Source: an uncultured Bacteroides sp. (GTDB taxonomy: Bacteria > Bacteroidota > Bacteroidia > Bacteroidales > Bacteroidaceae). Taken from it: DNA of 64,000 nt. The notes under the pieces are model-generated. The model saw only the letters and a list, made by a program, of their open reading frames with translations, searched no databases and was not told the origin of the DNA. Numbering within the stretch: the first letter of the stretch is position 1; every line of letters starts with the position of its first letter. This document shows, in pieces, positions 8,396 through 17,999 of the stretch. The stretch covers positions 47,770 to 111,769 of the forward strand of contig CAJKDC010000001.1 in assembly GCA_905198575.1 (NCBI GenBank), read 5' to 3'. Both the position numbers and the translations under genes were made by a program.

Positions 8396-10297
8396 ATGAC
8401 AAACTACCGGGAAATCCTTAAACAATATTGGGGATATGATAACTTCAGAGGTATTCAGGAGGATATCATCAACAGTATTGGCAGTGGAAAAGATACATTA
8501 GGACTGATGCCTACGGGAGGTGGTAAATCTATCACCTTCCAGGTACCAGCCTTAGCTGTTCCCGGACTATGTCTGGTCATTACTCCTCTGATTGCTTTGA
8601 TGAAAGATCAGGTGAGAAATCTGCGCGACAGAGGCATCAAGGCTGCTGCCATTTATTCCGGAATGACTCGCGAAGAAATCCTGATAACGCTGGACAACTG
8701 TATCTTCGGAGACTACAAATTTCTTTATATTTCACCTGAGCGACTGGATACCGAACTTTTCCAGGCTAAAATCGCAAAGATAAAAGTCAGCTTTCTTACT
8801 GTTGACGAGTCTCATTGTATCTCTCAATGGGGATATGACTTCCGTCCTGCTTATTTAAAGATTGCAGCCGTCAGAAACCTGCTTCCCGATGTTCCCATAC
8901 TGGCACTTACCGCAACAGCAACTCCTGAAGTAATAAAAGACATCCAGCTACGTTTGGGCTTCAAGCAGGAGAATGTATTCCGCATGAGTTTTGAACGCAA
9001 GAATCTGGCCTATATAGTTCGGAATACAGAAGATAAACAAGAGGAATTGCTCCATATACTCAAACGCGTAAATGGTTCCGCTATTGTTTATACAAGAAAC
9101 AGGAAACGCACAAAAGAGATATCCGAACTACTGAATAAAAATGATATTACCGCTACCTTCTATCATGCAGGATTGACCAACCTTACTAAAGACGAACGTC
9201 AAAAAGGATGGGTAGAAGGTACCTACCGGGTAATGGTAGCTACCAATGCTTTTGGTATGGGTATTGACAAACCCGATGTCCGTATCGTCATCCACATTGA
9301 TTTTCCCGACTCTCCCGAAGCTTACTTTCAGGAAGCAGGAAGAGCCGGACGCGACGGATTTAAAGCATATGCCGTACTCCTTCATGCCAAAAGCGACCGT
9401 ACAATTCTGAAGAAAAGAATAGCAGATACCTTCCCCGACAAGAACTATATTTATAAAGTATACGAAGACATCCAATTTTACTTCCAGATGGCTATGGGAG
9501 ACGGGCTGGGCTGTATCAAGGCATTCAACATAGACGAATTCTGCCATAATTTCAAGCACTTCCCCGTGCAGGTAGATAGTGCCCTGAAAATCCTTACCCG
9601 TGCCGGTTATCTGGAATATACAGACGAACAGGACAACGGTTCCCGACTTATTTTCACCCTGCAAAGAGAAGAATTATACCGCATTCGTGAAAGCAGTCCG
9701 GAAGCAGAAAAACTGCTACATACCATCTTACGTTCGTATACAGGAGTATTCACAGATTATGCCTACATCAACGAAGACACACTAGCACTTCGCACCGGGT
9801 TATCCAGACAACAAATTTACGATATTCTGATTGCACTGAGCCAGCGGCATATTCTGCACTATATTCCAGCCAAAAAGACTCCATACATTATATATACCCG
9901 CGAACGCCAGGAAAAAGAACGCCTGTTTCTGAAAAAAGAAGTCTACGAAGACAGAAAAGCTTCCTACGAAAAACGTATAGAAGCAATGCTTTCGTATGCC
10001 GAAGAAGGAAACAAATGCCGGAGCCGGATGCTTCTGCACTATTTCGGCGAGAAGAACGAGCACAATTGTGGTGTATGTGATGTGTGTCTGTCCAAGCATA
10101 GCTCCGGTCTGAAAACAGGCGAGTTTGATGAAATTGCAAACGCATTGCTGCAGCACATCAGTCACACACATACCCCTGCCGCACAAATTATCAAGAATTT
10201 GGATTTACCTTTCGACAAAGAGAAAATCACCCGGGTACTAGAGTATTTGCTTGCCGAGGAAACCATCCAGACAGAGGATGGCATGCTCTTTCTATAA
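8396..10297 (+). CDS. recQ: ATP-dependent DNA helicase RecQ
   Basis: A 633-residue superfamily 2 3'-5' DNA helicase. It shows motif I MPTGGGKS (Lys44), the DEAH-like motif II DESHCISQWGYDFRP with the RecQ aromatic-rich loop, LTATATP, and motif VI QEAGRAGRDG. A zinc-binding RQC part follows with cysteines in KCRSRMLLHYFGEKN and CGVCDVC. After the winged-helix region the protein ends at LLAEETIQTEDGMLFL. I see no clear HRDC domain, so this looks like the shorter RecQ form that Bacteroidetes carry beside or instead of the full one. It is translationally adjacent to recJ (one-base gap) and converges with the viaA-like gene six bases later. Confidence 0.95.
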   Translation: MTNYREILKQYWGYDNFRGIQEDIINSIGSGKDTLGLMPTGGGKSITFQVPALAVPGLCLVITPLIALMKDQVRNLRDRGIKAAAIYSGMTREEILITLDNCIFGDYKFLYISPERLDTELFQAKIAKIKVSFLTVDESHCISQWGYDFRPAYLKIAAVRNLLPDVPILALTATATPEVIKDIQLRLGFKQENVFRMSFERKNLAYIVRNTEDKQEELLHILKRVNGSAIVYTRNRKRTKEISELLNKNDITATFYHAGLTNLTKDERQKGWVEGTYRVMVATNAFGMGIDKPDVRIVIHIDFPDSPEAYFQEAGRAGRDGFKAYAVLLHAKSDRTILKKRIADTFPDKNYIYKVYEDIQFYFQMAMGDGLGCIKAFNIDEFCHNFKHFPVQVDSALKILTRAGYLEYTDEQDNGSRLIFTLQREELYRIRESSPEAEKLLHTILRSYTGVFTDYAYINEDTLALRTGLSRQQIYDILIALSQRHILHYIPAKKTPYIIYTRERQEKERLFLKKEVYEDRKASYEKRIEAMLSYAEEGNKCRSRMLLHYFGEKNEHNCGVCDVCLSKHSSGLKTGEFDEIANALLQHISHTHTPAAQIIKNLDLPFDKEKITRVLEYLLAEETIQTEDGMLFL

Positions 10298-10303
10298 CTT
10301 CTG

Positions 10304-11668
10304 TTATAACTCCCAGTATTTTTCACACATAGAGAGGTATTCCCTCTCCGGCCGACTTCCAAAACAAATGGCATAAAACAAAGACTTACGCGCCTTCAAT
10401 GAAGTACAAATTGCCTGCAATTCTTCCGTTGGGGGCGGCATTTCAAAATCCGAAATCAACAGCAAGTCTGATTCGTGGAAGTCTTCAGCCTGAACCACCC
10501 GCTTGGCTTCACGAAGTGCCGGCAAAATATCTGTACCGCCATCAAAATGCTTATTCAGAAACGCATCCAACAGAGGAATCTCCTGCGTAATATTACTAAT
10601 TTTTAAAGCCACAGCCTCATCCGAAAAATTGATTACATAACACATGCGTCCCGTTTTTTCCGTTAGCAAAGCAATGGCCAGTATAGCAGATTTGGCAATG
10701 CGTTCACGCTGTCCCTGCATCGAGCCCGAAGTATCTACACATACGATAAAAGGCCCCTGCCCATTTTTCTCTCGTCTGCGCATTTGAACGGGCGCCATTT
10801 CTTTGGAATATCCCTCAAACTGCTGCAATTGTTTTTCTGCATAGCGCTGTAGAAAAAAGGGATGCAAAACCTCATCTGCCAGATAACAGTATTCCACCGG
10901 CAACAGTTTTCCCAAATCATTACCTACGGCTATCCCTTCGATGTCACTGCTTGGTGCATGCCGCTCCACCCAAGTTTTCTGAATACCGGAAAAACTGTCA
11001 AAACTACGTTTTTCTCCACGCCTTTTTTTCCCGAGCAGGGCAACCAACTGCTGGATTACAGGATTACGGCTTATCTCCTCCTGATAAGGAAGTATCCGTT
11101 CATGCAATTGAGGATAGTTATGCAACAGCCACTGAAAACGTTCTCCCTGCTGATTTCGGTCCGTGCGCAGGCCTTTCTTCCTTTCCAACAAAGGAAAGGC
11201 ACTGCATAGCGACACAATATGCTGATACTGGTAATGGTATTCCTTGTCCGAAAGTACCTGATACCATCGATCCAAAAACAATTGCTTCAGCACTTCGGCA
11301 TCCGGAGTGCCAGCATCCGTTTTCTTCCATTCATTCAAGTAATAGTCAACATTAAATTCAGTAAGACGATAGCGCTTTCGGAAAGTCATACGCATCTGAC
11401 GTACAAAATCCATAAAAGCAGATAACGACAAATGTTCGGAAGATGTAAAAGCCTCCCACTCCGGTGTATACTTCGAATAAAACTCCTGCAACGAAGCTAC
11501 TGTCCGACGGTAATAGGATAAAATTTCCTCTTCCATTTCATGCTTCGTCACGACTCCAGATGCCACTTCCTCTTTCCAGGTTTCCAGCGTCCGTTTTTTC
11601 AGTTCATTGAAGTAAATCTGTTTCAATTCCTTCAATCGGGTACTCCTTGTTTTCCTGTGCGAATGCAT
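10304..11668 (-). CDS. viaA: ViaA-like VWA-domain protein, partner of RavA
   Basis: A protein of up to 454 residues with an N-terminal helical region and a C-terminal von Willebrand A domain. The metal-binding MIDAS motif is DTSGSM in GPFIVCVDTSGSMQGQRER, followed by the conserved Thr in GGTDI and Asp in LLISDFEMPPPTE. GPFIVCVDTSGSM and the LLPVEY segment before it are very like E. coli ViaA. The ATG used here makes the gene overlap ravA by 65 bases, which is long; a later in-frame start (Met45 in HEMEEEIL, or a rare codon) is possible. In E. coli RavA-ViaA affects respiratory complexes, lipids and aminoglycoside sensitivity. The role in this organism is inferred from that pairing. Confidence 0.85.
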   Translation of the reverse strand: MHSHRKTRSTRLKELKQIYFNELKKRTLETWKEEVASGVVTKHEMEEEILSYYRRTVASLQEFYSKYTPEWEAFTSSEHLSLSAFMDFVRQMRMTFRKRYRLTEFNVDYYLNEWKKTDAGTPDAEVLKQLFLDRWYQVLSDKEYHYQYQHIVSLCSAFPLLERKKGLRTDRNQQGERFQWLLHNYPQLHERILPYQEEISRNPVIQQLVALLGKKRRGEKRSFDSFSGIQKTWVERHAPSSDIEGIAVGNDLGKLLPVEYCYLADEVLHPFFLQRYAEKQLQQFEGYSKEMAPVQMRRREKNGQGPFIVCVDTSGSMQGQRERIAKSAILAIALLTEKTGRMCYVINFSDEAVALKISNITQEIPLLDAFLNKHFDGGTDILPALREAKRVVQAEDFHESDLLLISDFEMPPPTEELQAICTSLKARKSLFYAICFGSRPEREYLSMCEKYWEL

Positions 11669-13223
11669 TTTCCAGTTCTTTTAATTCATTCTTAAACCGA
11701 CTGATACCTAAAGTCTGCGTTTGCAAAACCTCCTCTACCCTGCGCTTTTCTTCGTTACTCAAGAACAAATGGCTTGTTACATAATCCAATTCTTTTCCGA
11801 CCAGCTCCTGATAGCTTCCACTCAAAGCGGTGAAACGTGTGTGCAACTGAGAAAGTTCGCGGGCAACATCCCCGGCCTGTACCTGCGGGACCTGACGAAG
11901 TGGTGCACAATCCGGATGACATTGTAACTTGTATTCATAGCCATTGATTACAACCGAACGAAGTCCTTTGGTTAAGGTAAAGCATTTAGCTGGAGATACT
12001 TTGGCATGCAATACCGCATCATACTTTTTCAGAATACAGCAATTGGCTTTATATTTATCTTTCTGCAAGTAGAACAACTGGCCCTCACTGGTCAGCTGCT
12101 TATAATCGGCTACAAACATCAGCAAGCGTTCACGCATACGGGCTCCCTGTATTTGATAATAAAACCCGTCTACTACCACCAAACCCGGATCATCCTCTTC
12201 CCGAAGTCCATGCTCAGAACCCATCTTCTTACGCAATTCCTCCAAGTCTTGTTTTAGGGTATCTATATTAAGAAAGTACGACTCCAGACTATGGCAAAGT
12301 GCCTCATCTACCATTCTGTTTATTTCATCCTGCTGGGCTATTTCACTCCAAAGACAATGGCGCAATAACAAACAATCAGACAAGCGAACGGTATCTGCTC
12401 CATTCAAAAAAGCTGAAGCTTTCAATATACGGATACACTTTTTCCACCGGCGGTCGGATACGTACAATAAGGGAGATGAATCACCGGCATTCTGCAGTTT
12501 CTGGTTATAAGATTCTATCAAGTCTTTCAAAGAATGAATTACCTCCAATACAGAATAAGGAACTTTTATCTGTGCCATCTGATTTTGCCAAGCCTGATAC
12601 TCTTTGGAATCAATCTGCCACTCCAGTTTCACTGCCGGCTCATACTCTTCCGTATCCAACAGCATACGGTCAAAATCATCCATATCCTCAACATTCCCCA
12701 CCAGACACCGTATTACAAAACGGTCCCATAAAGCCTCCAGTCCCTGTCCCACTGCAGGCAATTCGTTTGATGCTGCAATAAAACCTTTCAAAGGAACTTT
12801 AATAACCTTTGTCCCATTCCGGAATGTCCGTTCATTCAGGATTGTCAACAATGCATTTTGAATTGCGGGACCTGCTTTCCAGATTTCATCCAGGAAAGCA
12901 ACATCGGCTGCAGGCAAATATCCTGCAACCAGACGCTCGTATACATCTTCGTTTTTCAATTTCGAAATAGCAACCGGCCCAAACAGTTCGTCAGGAGTGC
13001 TAAAGCGTGACATCAGATATTCAAAAGCCGTTGCATCCCTGAAAGCCAGTTTCAACCGGTTTCCTATCATACTCTTCGCAACTCCGGGAGGGCCAAGCAA
13101 AAACATACTTTCGCCCGCCAGAGCCGAAAGTAAGGCCAATGCTATAAACTGTTGTTTGCCATACACCCGTTCATTCAACTGCTCAAGCAACAGCTGCAAC
13201 CTTTTCTGTATATCCTCATTCAT
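11604..13223 (-). CDS. ravA: RavA-like MoxR-family AAA+ ATPase
   Basis: A 539-residue AAA+ ATPase. Walker A is LLGPPGVAKS (Lys50), Walker B is VAFLDEIWKA, and sensor-type residues follow in LTILNERTFRNG and FIAASNELPA, as in the RavA branch of MoxR ATPases. The C-terminal ~200 residues form the RavA-specific extension (FYYQIQGARMRERLL, YELQCHP-like segment). MoxR ATPases act as chaperones together with a VWA partner, here the overlapping viaA-like gene. The start is the ATG at 13221-13223 next to a typical A-rich leader. RavA is best known from enterobacteria; this is a distant homologue, so shared function is inferred. Confidence 0.9.
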   Translation of the reverse strand: MNEDIQKRLQLLLEQLNERVYGKQQFIALALLSALAGESMFLLGPPGVAKSMIGNRLKLAFRDATAFEYLMSRFSTPDELFGPVAISKLKNEDVYERLVAGYLPAADVAFLDEIWKAGPAIQNALLTILNERTFRNGTKVIKVPLKGFIAASNELPAVGQGLEALWDRFVIRCLVGNVEDMDDFDRMLLDTEEYEPAVKLEWQIDSKEYQAWQNQMAQIKVPYSVLEVIHSLKDLIESYNQKLQNAGDSSPLLYVSDRRWKKCIRILKASAFLNGADTVRLSDCLLLRHCLWSEIAQQDEINRMVDEALCHSLESYFLNIDTLKQDLEELRKKMGSEHGLREEDDPGLVVVDGFYYQIQGARMRERLLMFVADYKQLTSEGQLFYLQKDKYKANCCILKKYDAVLHAKVSPAKCFTLTKGLRSVVINGYEYKLQCHPDCAPLRQVPQVQAGDVARELSQLHTRFTALSGSYQELVGKELDYVTSHLFLSNEEKRRVEEVLQTQTLGISRFKNELKELENAFAQENKEYPIEGIETDLLQ

Positions 13224-13246
13224 AGTTCATGTGCATTTAACAAAAA

Positions 13247-13283
13247 CGGTCGTCCGCAGCTTAAATTGTACTCCGAACGACCG
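13247..13283 (-). terminator. Intrinsic terminator after the TapB-like gene
   Basis: On the minus strand a 10-bp stem with one mismatch (13274-13283 pairing with 13247-13256) is followed directly by TTTTTG. It lies between the TapB-like gene and ravA and would separate their transcripts. Confidence 0.65.
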
Positions 13284-13314
13284 CTATTCATTTTCAAAAG
13301 TAACACGTATACTG

Positions 13315-14016
13315 TTATTTCTTTTTCACAAGGATTACCTTATCATGAAGTTTACCTTTAGTATCGTATGCTTCCGACTTCACAAGTCCCACTTCTTCAG
13401 CATACCATTCTGTTACACGCAAAGTTTCTGTCTTAAGTACAATTTTAGTACGCTTCAGATAAGAAATCTTGATGCAGTCAAATTTGCCGGCTGTCGTACT
13501 TACTTTTTCAGTACCCATATACGATGCGCCCGAAATTGTCACATTATTCTTCAACATATTCAATAGAATGGAATAATTCCAGTCAGGCATAGTTTCACCT
13601 GCCTTTGCATCATCTTTCAGCAAGACTGTATTATTACCTTCAAATTTCAATTTGTCTGCCCATTCCATTCTTTTGGCTTCTGTATATTGAGCCGGATCGG
13701 CATCTGCATCGATATACTCTCTGTAAATTAAGTCCTCACAATAAGAAGTAACTCCATCCTTATACGAGAAATTATATAAAGAATAAGAAGTATTGTTCTT
13801 GGCTTTGTTTTTAACAATCTTGCTATAAGCCTTTGCCTCTACAGCATCACCATTCTGTTTGACTTCTTTCACCGTCATAGTCTCTGTCTGAGTACTCTGT
13901 CCGGCTTCATCATAATAAACATATTCCAGTTCTGTTCCTTCATCTGTCGGGAAATATTGAGCCTGTACAGTAAAAACGCTCCATAAGCAGGCTGCCAATA
14001 CCATCATTTTTTTCAT
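13315..14016 (-). CDS. Secreted TapB/DUF3108-like protein of unknown function
   Basis: A 233-residue protein with a type I signal peptide (MKKMMVLAACLWSVFTVQAQ) and a mature part rich in beta strands. Recognisable pieces are YFPTDEGTELEYVYYD at the start, TAGKFDCIKISY in the middle and TEWYAEEVGLVKSEAYD near the end. The pattern of a GT-x-LEY opening and a W-YA-x-VGLVK segment is that of TapB/DUF3108-type proteins of Bacteroidetes, which are thought to be periplasmic beta structures. No catalytic residues are evident. It is flanked by a terminator downstream and a TATTTTTG box 38 bases upstream, so it is probably monocistronic. Function unknown. Confidence 0.75.
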   Translation of the reverse strand: MKKMMVLAACLWSVFTVQAQYFPTDEGTELEYVYYDEAGQSTQTETMTVKEVKQNGDAVEAKAYSKIVKNKAKNNTSYSLYNFSYKDGVTSYCEDLIYREYIDADADPAQYTEAKRMEWADKLKFEGNNTVLLKDDAKAGETMPDWNYSILLNMLKNNVTISGASYMGTEKVSTTAGKFDCIKISYLKRTKIVLKTETLRVTEWYAEEVGLVKSEAYDTKGKLHDKVILVKKK

Positions 14017-14053
14017 AATATTCTTTGTTTAAACCTTTGATTTTTACAGCCGA

Positions 14054-14061
14054 CAAAAATA
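14054..14061 (-). promoter_or_regulatory. Candidate -7 box for the TapB-like gene
   Basis: The minus strand reads TATTTTTG, with ATTG nineteen bases further upstream (14081-14084) as a partial -33 element. Confidence 0.4.
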
Positions 14062-14158
14062 CATATTTATTTTGGAATCCCAATGATTTACAGTCCACAT
14101 CATTCTGTAGTATTACTGACAAAAACATCGTATAAAAGTATTTTCTCTATTTTTTTTC

Positions 14159-14166
14159 TATTTTTG
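14159..14166 (+). promoter_or_regulatory. Candidate -7 box for the Ntn-hydrolase gene
   Basis: TATTTTTG lies 26 bases before the ATG at 14192 and fits TAnnTTTG. The surrounding T-rich tract makes a chance match possible. Confidence 0.35.
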
Positions 14167-14191
14167 CACTGACTCACAAGATCTCCATCAT

Positions 14192-15426
14192 ATGAAAAAA
14201 CTTATTTTATTTACACTTTTACTGGTATTCAGCCTGACAGCTAATATCACCCAGGCCTGTACCTCTGCTGTTATCTCTGGAAAAATTACTCCGGACGGAC
14301 GTCCACTGCTATGGAAACAAAGAGATACCAGTTCACTGCATAACAGTGTTTCTTATTTTTCGGGTGAAAAATACAACTTTATTGCGGTAGTCAACAGCGA
14401 TACTTCCACACCTTCTGAAGTGTGGATTGGCACCAATTCAGCCGGATTTTCCATCATGAACACCCAGTCATACAACTTGGAAGAAGTTGAAAATGAAGAC
14501 GACAGAGGCATAGCCAATGGAAAAGTAATGTATCGGGCTTTAGAAATTTGTGCTACAGTAGCCGACTTCAAGACCTTTCTGGATACCATAACAAAGCCAA
14601 GCATGATTGAAGCCAACTTTGGTGTAATTGATGCACAAGGGGGAGCTGCCATGTTCGAAGTCGATTACAATAACTATACATTCTTCGATGCCAACCAGAC
14701 CAAAGATGCCCCCTGGGATACATAGCCCGCACGAACTTCTCTTTTACCGGTAAGCTGAATACCGGTGCCGGTTATGTACGCTATCAGCAGGAAGAACAGA
14801 TACTGATGCCGGCTTCGGCCATGAAGACCATCACCCCTGCCTGGATTTTTGATGAACTTTCACGCCGCTTTGCCAATCCCATACTGGGAATTGACCTTAA
14901 AGACGGTAGCTTTAACCAACCCGAAGGAAGTGGATGGTTTGTCGAACAAGACTTTATCTCACGCCATGAATCAAGCTGCTCGGTAGTTGTACAGGGAGTC
15001 AAACCGGGAGAGAATCCAGACCTCACTATCATGTGGACTGCACTAGGCTATCCTCCCGTAAGCGTAGCACTGCCCCTATGGGTGAAAAATGCGGACCATT
15101 GCCTACCTGAATTGGTCAAAACCTGCAAAGGAAATGCAACCTCTGGCATAAATCTCCGAACAATGCCTTTGCTGGATAAAGTATATGCCTACAATCAAGG
15201 TATGGGAACACAGCGGTATTTCAACTGGGAACTGTTGTACAACAAACAGCAAACTGGCTATATGCAATTGCTCGCTCCTGTTGAAGACCATATTTTCAAA
15301 ACTACGCAGCAACAAACTGACCAATGGTATCAGACAGGAAAAATAGATTCCAACCAATTAAAGACACTGTACGAAGAGCTTAACCGTTATGTAACCACTT
15401 CCTACCAGCAATTGTTTGGATTGTAA
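14192..15426 (+). pseudogene. C45/Ntn-type amide hydrolase, interrupted by a one-base frameshift
   Basis: Two adjoining frames encode one protein. The first (14192-14725) has a signal peptide ending ITQA, followed directly by Cys in CTSAVISGK. An exposed N-terminal Cys after signal cleavage is the nucleophile expected of C45/choloylglycine-type Ntn hydrolases. It continues through PLLWKQRDT and FGVIDAQGGAAMFEVDY, then stops after KDAPWDT. The downstream frame is open from before 14701 and reads GYIARTNFSFTGK, which is the natural continuation, on to 15426. A single missing base in the CCCCCTGGG tract at 14709-14717 explains the break. Restored, the protein would be about 411 residues. The substrate is unknown (bile-acid, penicillin-like or other amides are family options). 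Sequencing error cannot be excluded. Confidence 0.8.
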
Positions 15427-15481
15427 ATTGATAAACGCAACTTTTTCATATCTGATTGAACTTTAAGTTCCGATTTATAGC

Positions 15482-15489
15482 TAATTTTG
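15482..15489 (+). promoter_or_regulatory. Candidate -7 box for the TPR gene
   Basis: TAATTTTG fits TAnnTTTG, 29 bases before the ATG at 15518. Confidence 0.4.
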
Positions 15490-15517
15490 CAGAAACAATA
15501 CTTATTATATCAATATT

Positions 15518-16465
15518 ATGGGATTATTTTCATCGATATTCGGAAGTAAAACCGAACAGACACCAGAAGAAAAACAAATAAACAAGAACTTTGATATTCT
15601 AAAATACGACGGTATCCGTGCTCGGAACATAGGACAAATCTGTTATGCCATCAAATGCTTCGAACAAGCCTGTAACCTCAAAGAAGAAGCAGAAACCATG
15701 CGCTTTCTGGCACAAGCTTATTTACAGTCTGGACGACTGGAAGAAGCTCAAAATTTATTGGCAAAACTGACAACAGTTTTCCCCGAACAGACAGAAGACT
15801 GGATGCTGCTAGCGCAGGTTTGCTTTATGAATGAAGACTATGCTACCATGAAAACAGCTTCCCAAAAAGCTATTGAAATGGACAGTGAAAATGCAACCGG
15901 ATTCTTACTAAACGGAAAAGCAGAAAAAGGCCTCAACAATCCCCTGCAAGCATTGGCTATGTTTACCAAAGCTATTTTGCTGAAAGAAGACTTCCAAGAA
16001 GCCTATCTCTTACGGGCTGAAATTCTATGGAGTATGAAGCAGACTAAAGATGCCCAGGAAGATTTGAATAAACTGCTCACCCTTAACCCACATGATGAAG
16101 AAGCCTTATTATTAAAAGGGAAAATAGAAGTTGCCTTAGGAAATATAGAAACAGCACATCAACTTTTCGATACAATAATAGATGAAAACCCATTCAATGA
16201 AAAGGCTTACTTGCTGAAAGGTACACTCTATATGGAACAAAAAGATTTTGATAAATCGATAGAGACATTCAGCCAAGGCATTGAATTGATTCCAAACAGC
16301 AGTATTCTTTATCAGGAAAGAGGACGGGCCAAGTTGCTCAAAGGGGATAAAGATGGTTCGTGGGATGATATGAAAACATCACTGGAACTGAATCCGGAAG
16401 CTAATCAGCAAATAAACGGAAATTACAACAATTTCGAAACACAGGCTAAGAATATTCCCTGGTAA
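15518..16465 (+). CDS. Tetratricopeptide-repeat protein
   Basis: A 315-residue protein made almost wholly of TPR helices, for example KCFEQACNLKEEAETMRFLA, SGRLEEAQNLL, YLLRAEILWSMKQTKDAQED, KAYLLKGTLYMEQKDFDKSI and ILYQERGRAKLLKGDKDGSW. I count about seven repeats. There is no signal peptide; the N-terminus MGLFSSIFGSKTEQT is short and polar, so it is likely cytosolic. TPR proteins are scaffolds for protein binding, and the partner cannot be read from the sequence. It stands alone between a candidate promoter and a terminator-like hairpin. Confidence 0.9.
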   Translation: MGLFSSIFGSKTEQTPEEKQINKNFDILKYDGIRARNIGQICYAIKCFEQACNLKEEAETMRFLAQAYLQSGRLEEAQNLLAKLTTVFPEQTEDWMLLAQVCFMNEDYATMKTASQKAIEMDSENATGFLLNGKAEKGLNNPLQALAMFTKAILLKEDFQEAYLLRAEILWSMKQTKDAQEDLNKLLTLNPHDEEALLLKGKIEVALGNIETAHQLFDTIIDENPFNEKAYLLKGTLYMEQKDFDKSIETFSQGIELIPNSSILYQERGRAKLLKGDKDGSWDDMKTSLELNPEANQQINGNYNNFETQAKNIPW

Positions 16466-16494
16466 CAATCCTAGAACGATAGCAGATACTAAAC

Positions 16495-16550
16495 AAAAAG
16501 TCCGAATCCAACGTTACTTGCCATACGTTGAATCCGGATTTTTTGTTTTT
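16495..16550 (+). terminator. Intrinsic terminator after the TPR gene
   Basis: Arms 16495-16513 and 16526-16544 pair over about 19 positions with a few mismatches, and the second arm runs into a long T tract. The rest of the gap to 16676 shows no further feature. Confidence 0.65.
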
Positions 16551-16676
16551 ATCTACAGACATTTCAATCAGTACTTTCCGACTTTATCACAAAAAATATA
16601 AACTCTTAGCTTTTTCAAGACAAAACTTCATCATTTTTGTACCACAAGTTTATCTTTACAGTGATGCAGCAAAAGC

Positions 16677-17846
16677 CTACAGATTCTTATATGCTTCCTC
16701 TAGCTGTTTCATGGCCTGCTCCAGTATAACACGTGGTGCAGCCACATTCATACGCATAAATCCAACTCCTTCCTTACCAAAGGTTTCACCGTCATTCAGG
16801 CCCAAGCGAGCTTTATCCACAAAGAAGCGATTCAATTCCGGCTGTGACAATCCCAGCTCCCGACAGTCGAGCCACAAAAGATAAGATGCATGCGGACGCA
16901 TAGCTTTGATTTTAGGAGTATGCTTTTCCAGAAAGTCCAATACAAAATCAATATTCGACTGGATATAGCTCAGGCAAGTCTCCAGCCATTCTGTCCCGTG
17001 CGAATAAGCAGCTTCTACACCTGTAAATGCAAACAAATGGCCACCATCCAGTTCTCCGGAACTTAGATAATCTGCAAACTGTTTTCTTAACGATTCATTA
17101 AAGATAATGGCATGCGAAGCTGCAAGTCCGGGCATATTGAAAGCCTTGCTGGGCGACATAAATGTCACCGAATTCATTTTAGCCTCATCCGACACCATAG
17201 CAAAGGGCAGATGACGGCATGGAGGTAAGGTTAAGTCTGCATGAATTTCATCCGAAAAGACCAGGACTTTATTTTCAGCACAAATACGGGCTATCTCCTG
17301 CAGGGTTTCTTTATCCCAAACGATTCCTCCCGGATTATGAGGATTGCAGAGTATAAAGACCTTTACTCCTTTTATTTTTTCCGAAAAATCTTTCAAGTCC
17401 ATCCGGAAGGTATTATTTTCCTGAATCAAAGAACTGGTAACCAGGGTGCGTTTGTTTCGGGTAACCAACCATGAAAAAGGAGGATATACGGGTGTCTGGA
17501 TTAAAATCTTATCCCCGGGGCTGGTAAAGCAATGAATAGCCATTCCCAAACCGGCTACAACACCCGGAACATAGTTCAGCATCTCACGGGTTATTTCCAT
17601 ACCGTAACGAGCCTTTACCCACCCTACAATGGATTGGTAATAATTGTCCGACTTGTCGGTATATCCTAAAACCGGATGATTGCACCTTTCCTTTATCGCC
17701 TCCAGCACAAAGGGAGCTGTAGCAAAATCCATGTCGGCTACCCACAGCGGGAGAATATCTGTACGCCCCCAAAGCGCCTCCATCCTATCCCATTTTACCG
17801 AGCTTGTACCTCTGCGGTCTATCACTGTATCAAACTGATATTTCAT
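16677..17846 (-). CDS. MalY/PatB-family PLP-dependent aminotransferase or C-S lyase
   Basis: A 389-residue fold-type I PLP enzyme. The N-terminal segment FDTVIDRRGTSSVKWDRM and LPLWVADMDFATAPFV is the classic MalY/PatB opening. Later come CNPHNPGGIVWDKE, the cofactor-contacting FSDEIHADL and the Schiff-base lysine in SPSKAFNMPGLAASHAI, then a C-terminal arginine region (GVGFMRMNVA). Members of this group cleave cystathionine or other C-S bonds (beta-lyase activity) rather than doing plain transamination. It is monocistronic, with a TATCTTTG box upstream. Whether it works in methionine synthesis or cysteine breakdown is open. Confidence 0.9.
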   Translation of the reverse strand: MKYQFDTVIDRRGTSSVKWDRMEALWGRTDILPLWVADMDFATAPFVLEAIKERCNHPVLGYTDKSDNYYQSIVGWVKARYGMEITREMLNYVPGVVAGLGMAIHCFTSPGDKILIQTPVYPPFSWLVTRNKRTLVTSSLIQENNTFRMDLKDFSEKIKGVKVFILCNPHNPGGIVWDKETLQEIARICAENKVLVFSDEIHADLTLPPCRHLPFAMVSDEAKMNSVTFMSPSKAFNMPGLAASHAIIFNESLRKQFADYLSSGELDGGHLFAFTGVEAAYSHGTEWLETCLSYIQSNIDFVLDFLEKHTPKIKAMRPHASYLLWLDCRELGLSQPELNRFFVDKARLGLNDGETFGKEGVGFMRMNVAAPRVILEQAMKQLEEAYKNL

Positions 17847-17887
17847 AACTTAACCTATTAAGAATTAGTAATCAAATATATTTGGAG

Positions 17888-17895
17888 CAAAGATA
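17888..17895 (-). promoter_or_regulatory. Candidate -7 box for the MalY/PatB-type gene
   Basis: The minus strand reads TATCTTTG about 42 bases before the start codon, matching TAnnTTTG. No TTTG at the usual -33 distance. Confidence 0.4.
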
Positions 17896-17964
17896 CGCAA
17901 ATCCCAAACAAAAAGAAATAAAAAGATTTTTTCATCAAAAACATTGTTTTTCTGAATATTTTAT

Positions 17965-17972
17965 TACATTTG
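17965..17972 (+). promoter_or_regulatory. Candidate promoter of the aromatic amino-acid operon
   Basis: TACATTTG fits TAnnTTTG, with ATTG at 17943-17946, 18 bases upstream, as a near -33 element. Transcription from about 17978 would include the whole leader peptide and attenuator. Confidence 0.5.
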
Positions 17973-17999
17973 CAGCAAGAACAATAACAAAAGCACAAT

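Noticed and set aside
13295..13302. TACTTTTG box as ravA promoter
   Set aside because: A transcript from it would run through the terminator hairpin at 13247-13283 before reaching ravA, so it is more likely a chance match within the end of the preceding unit.
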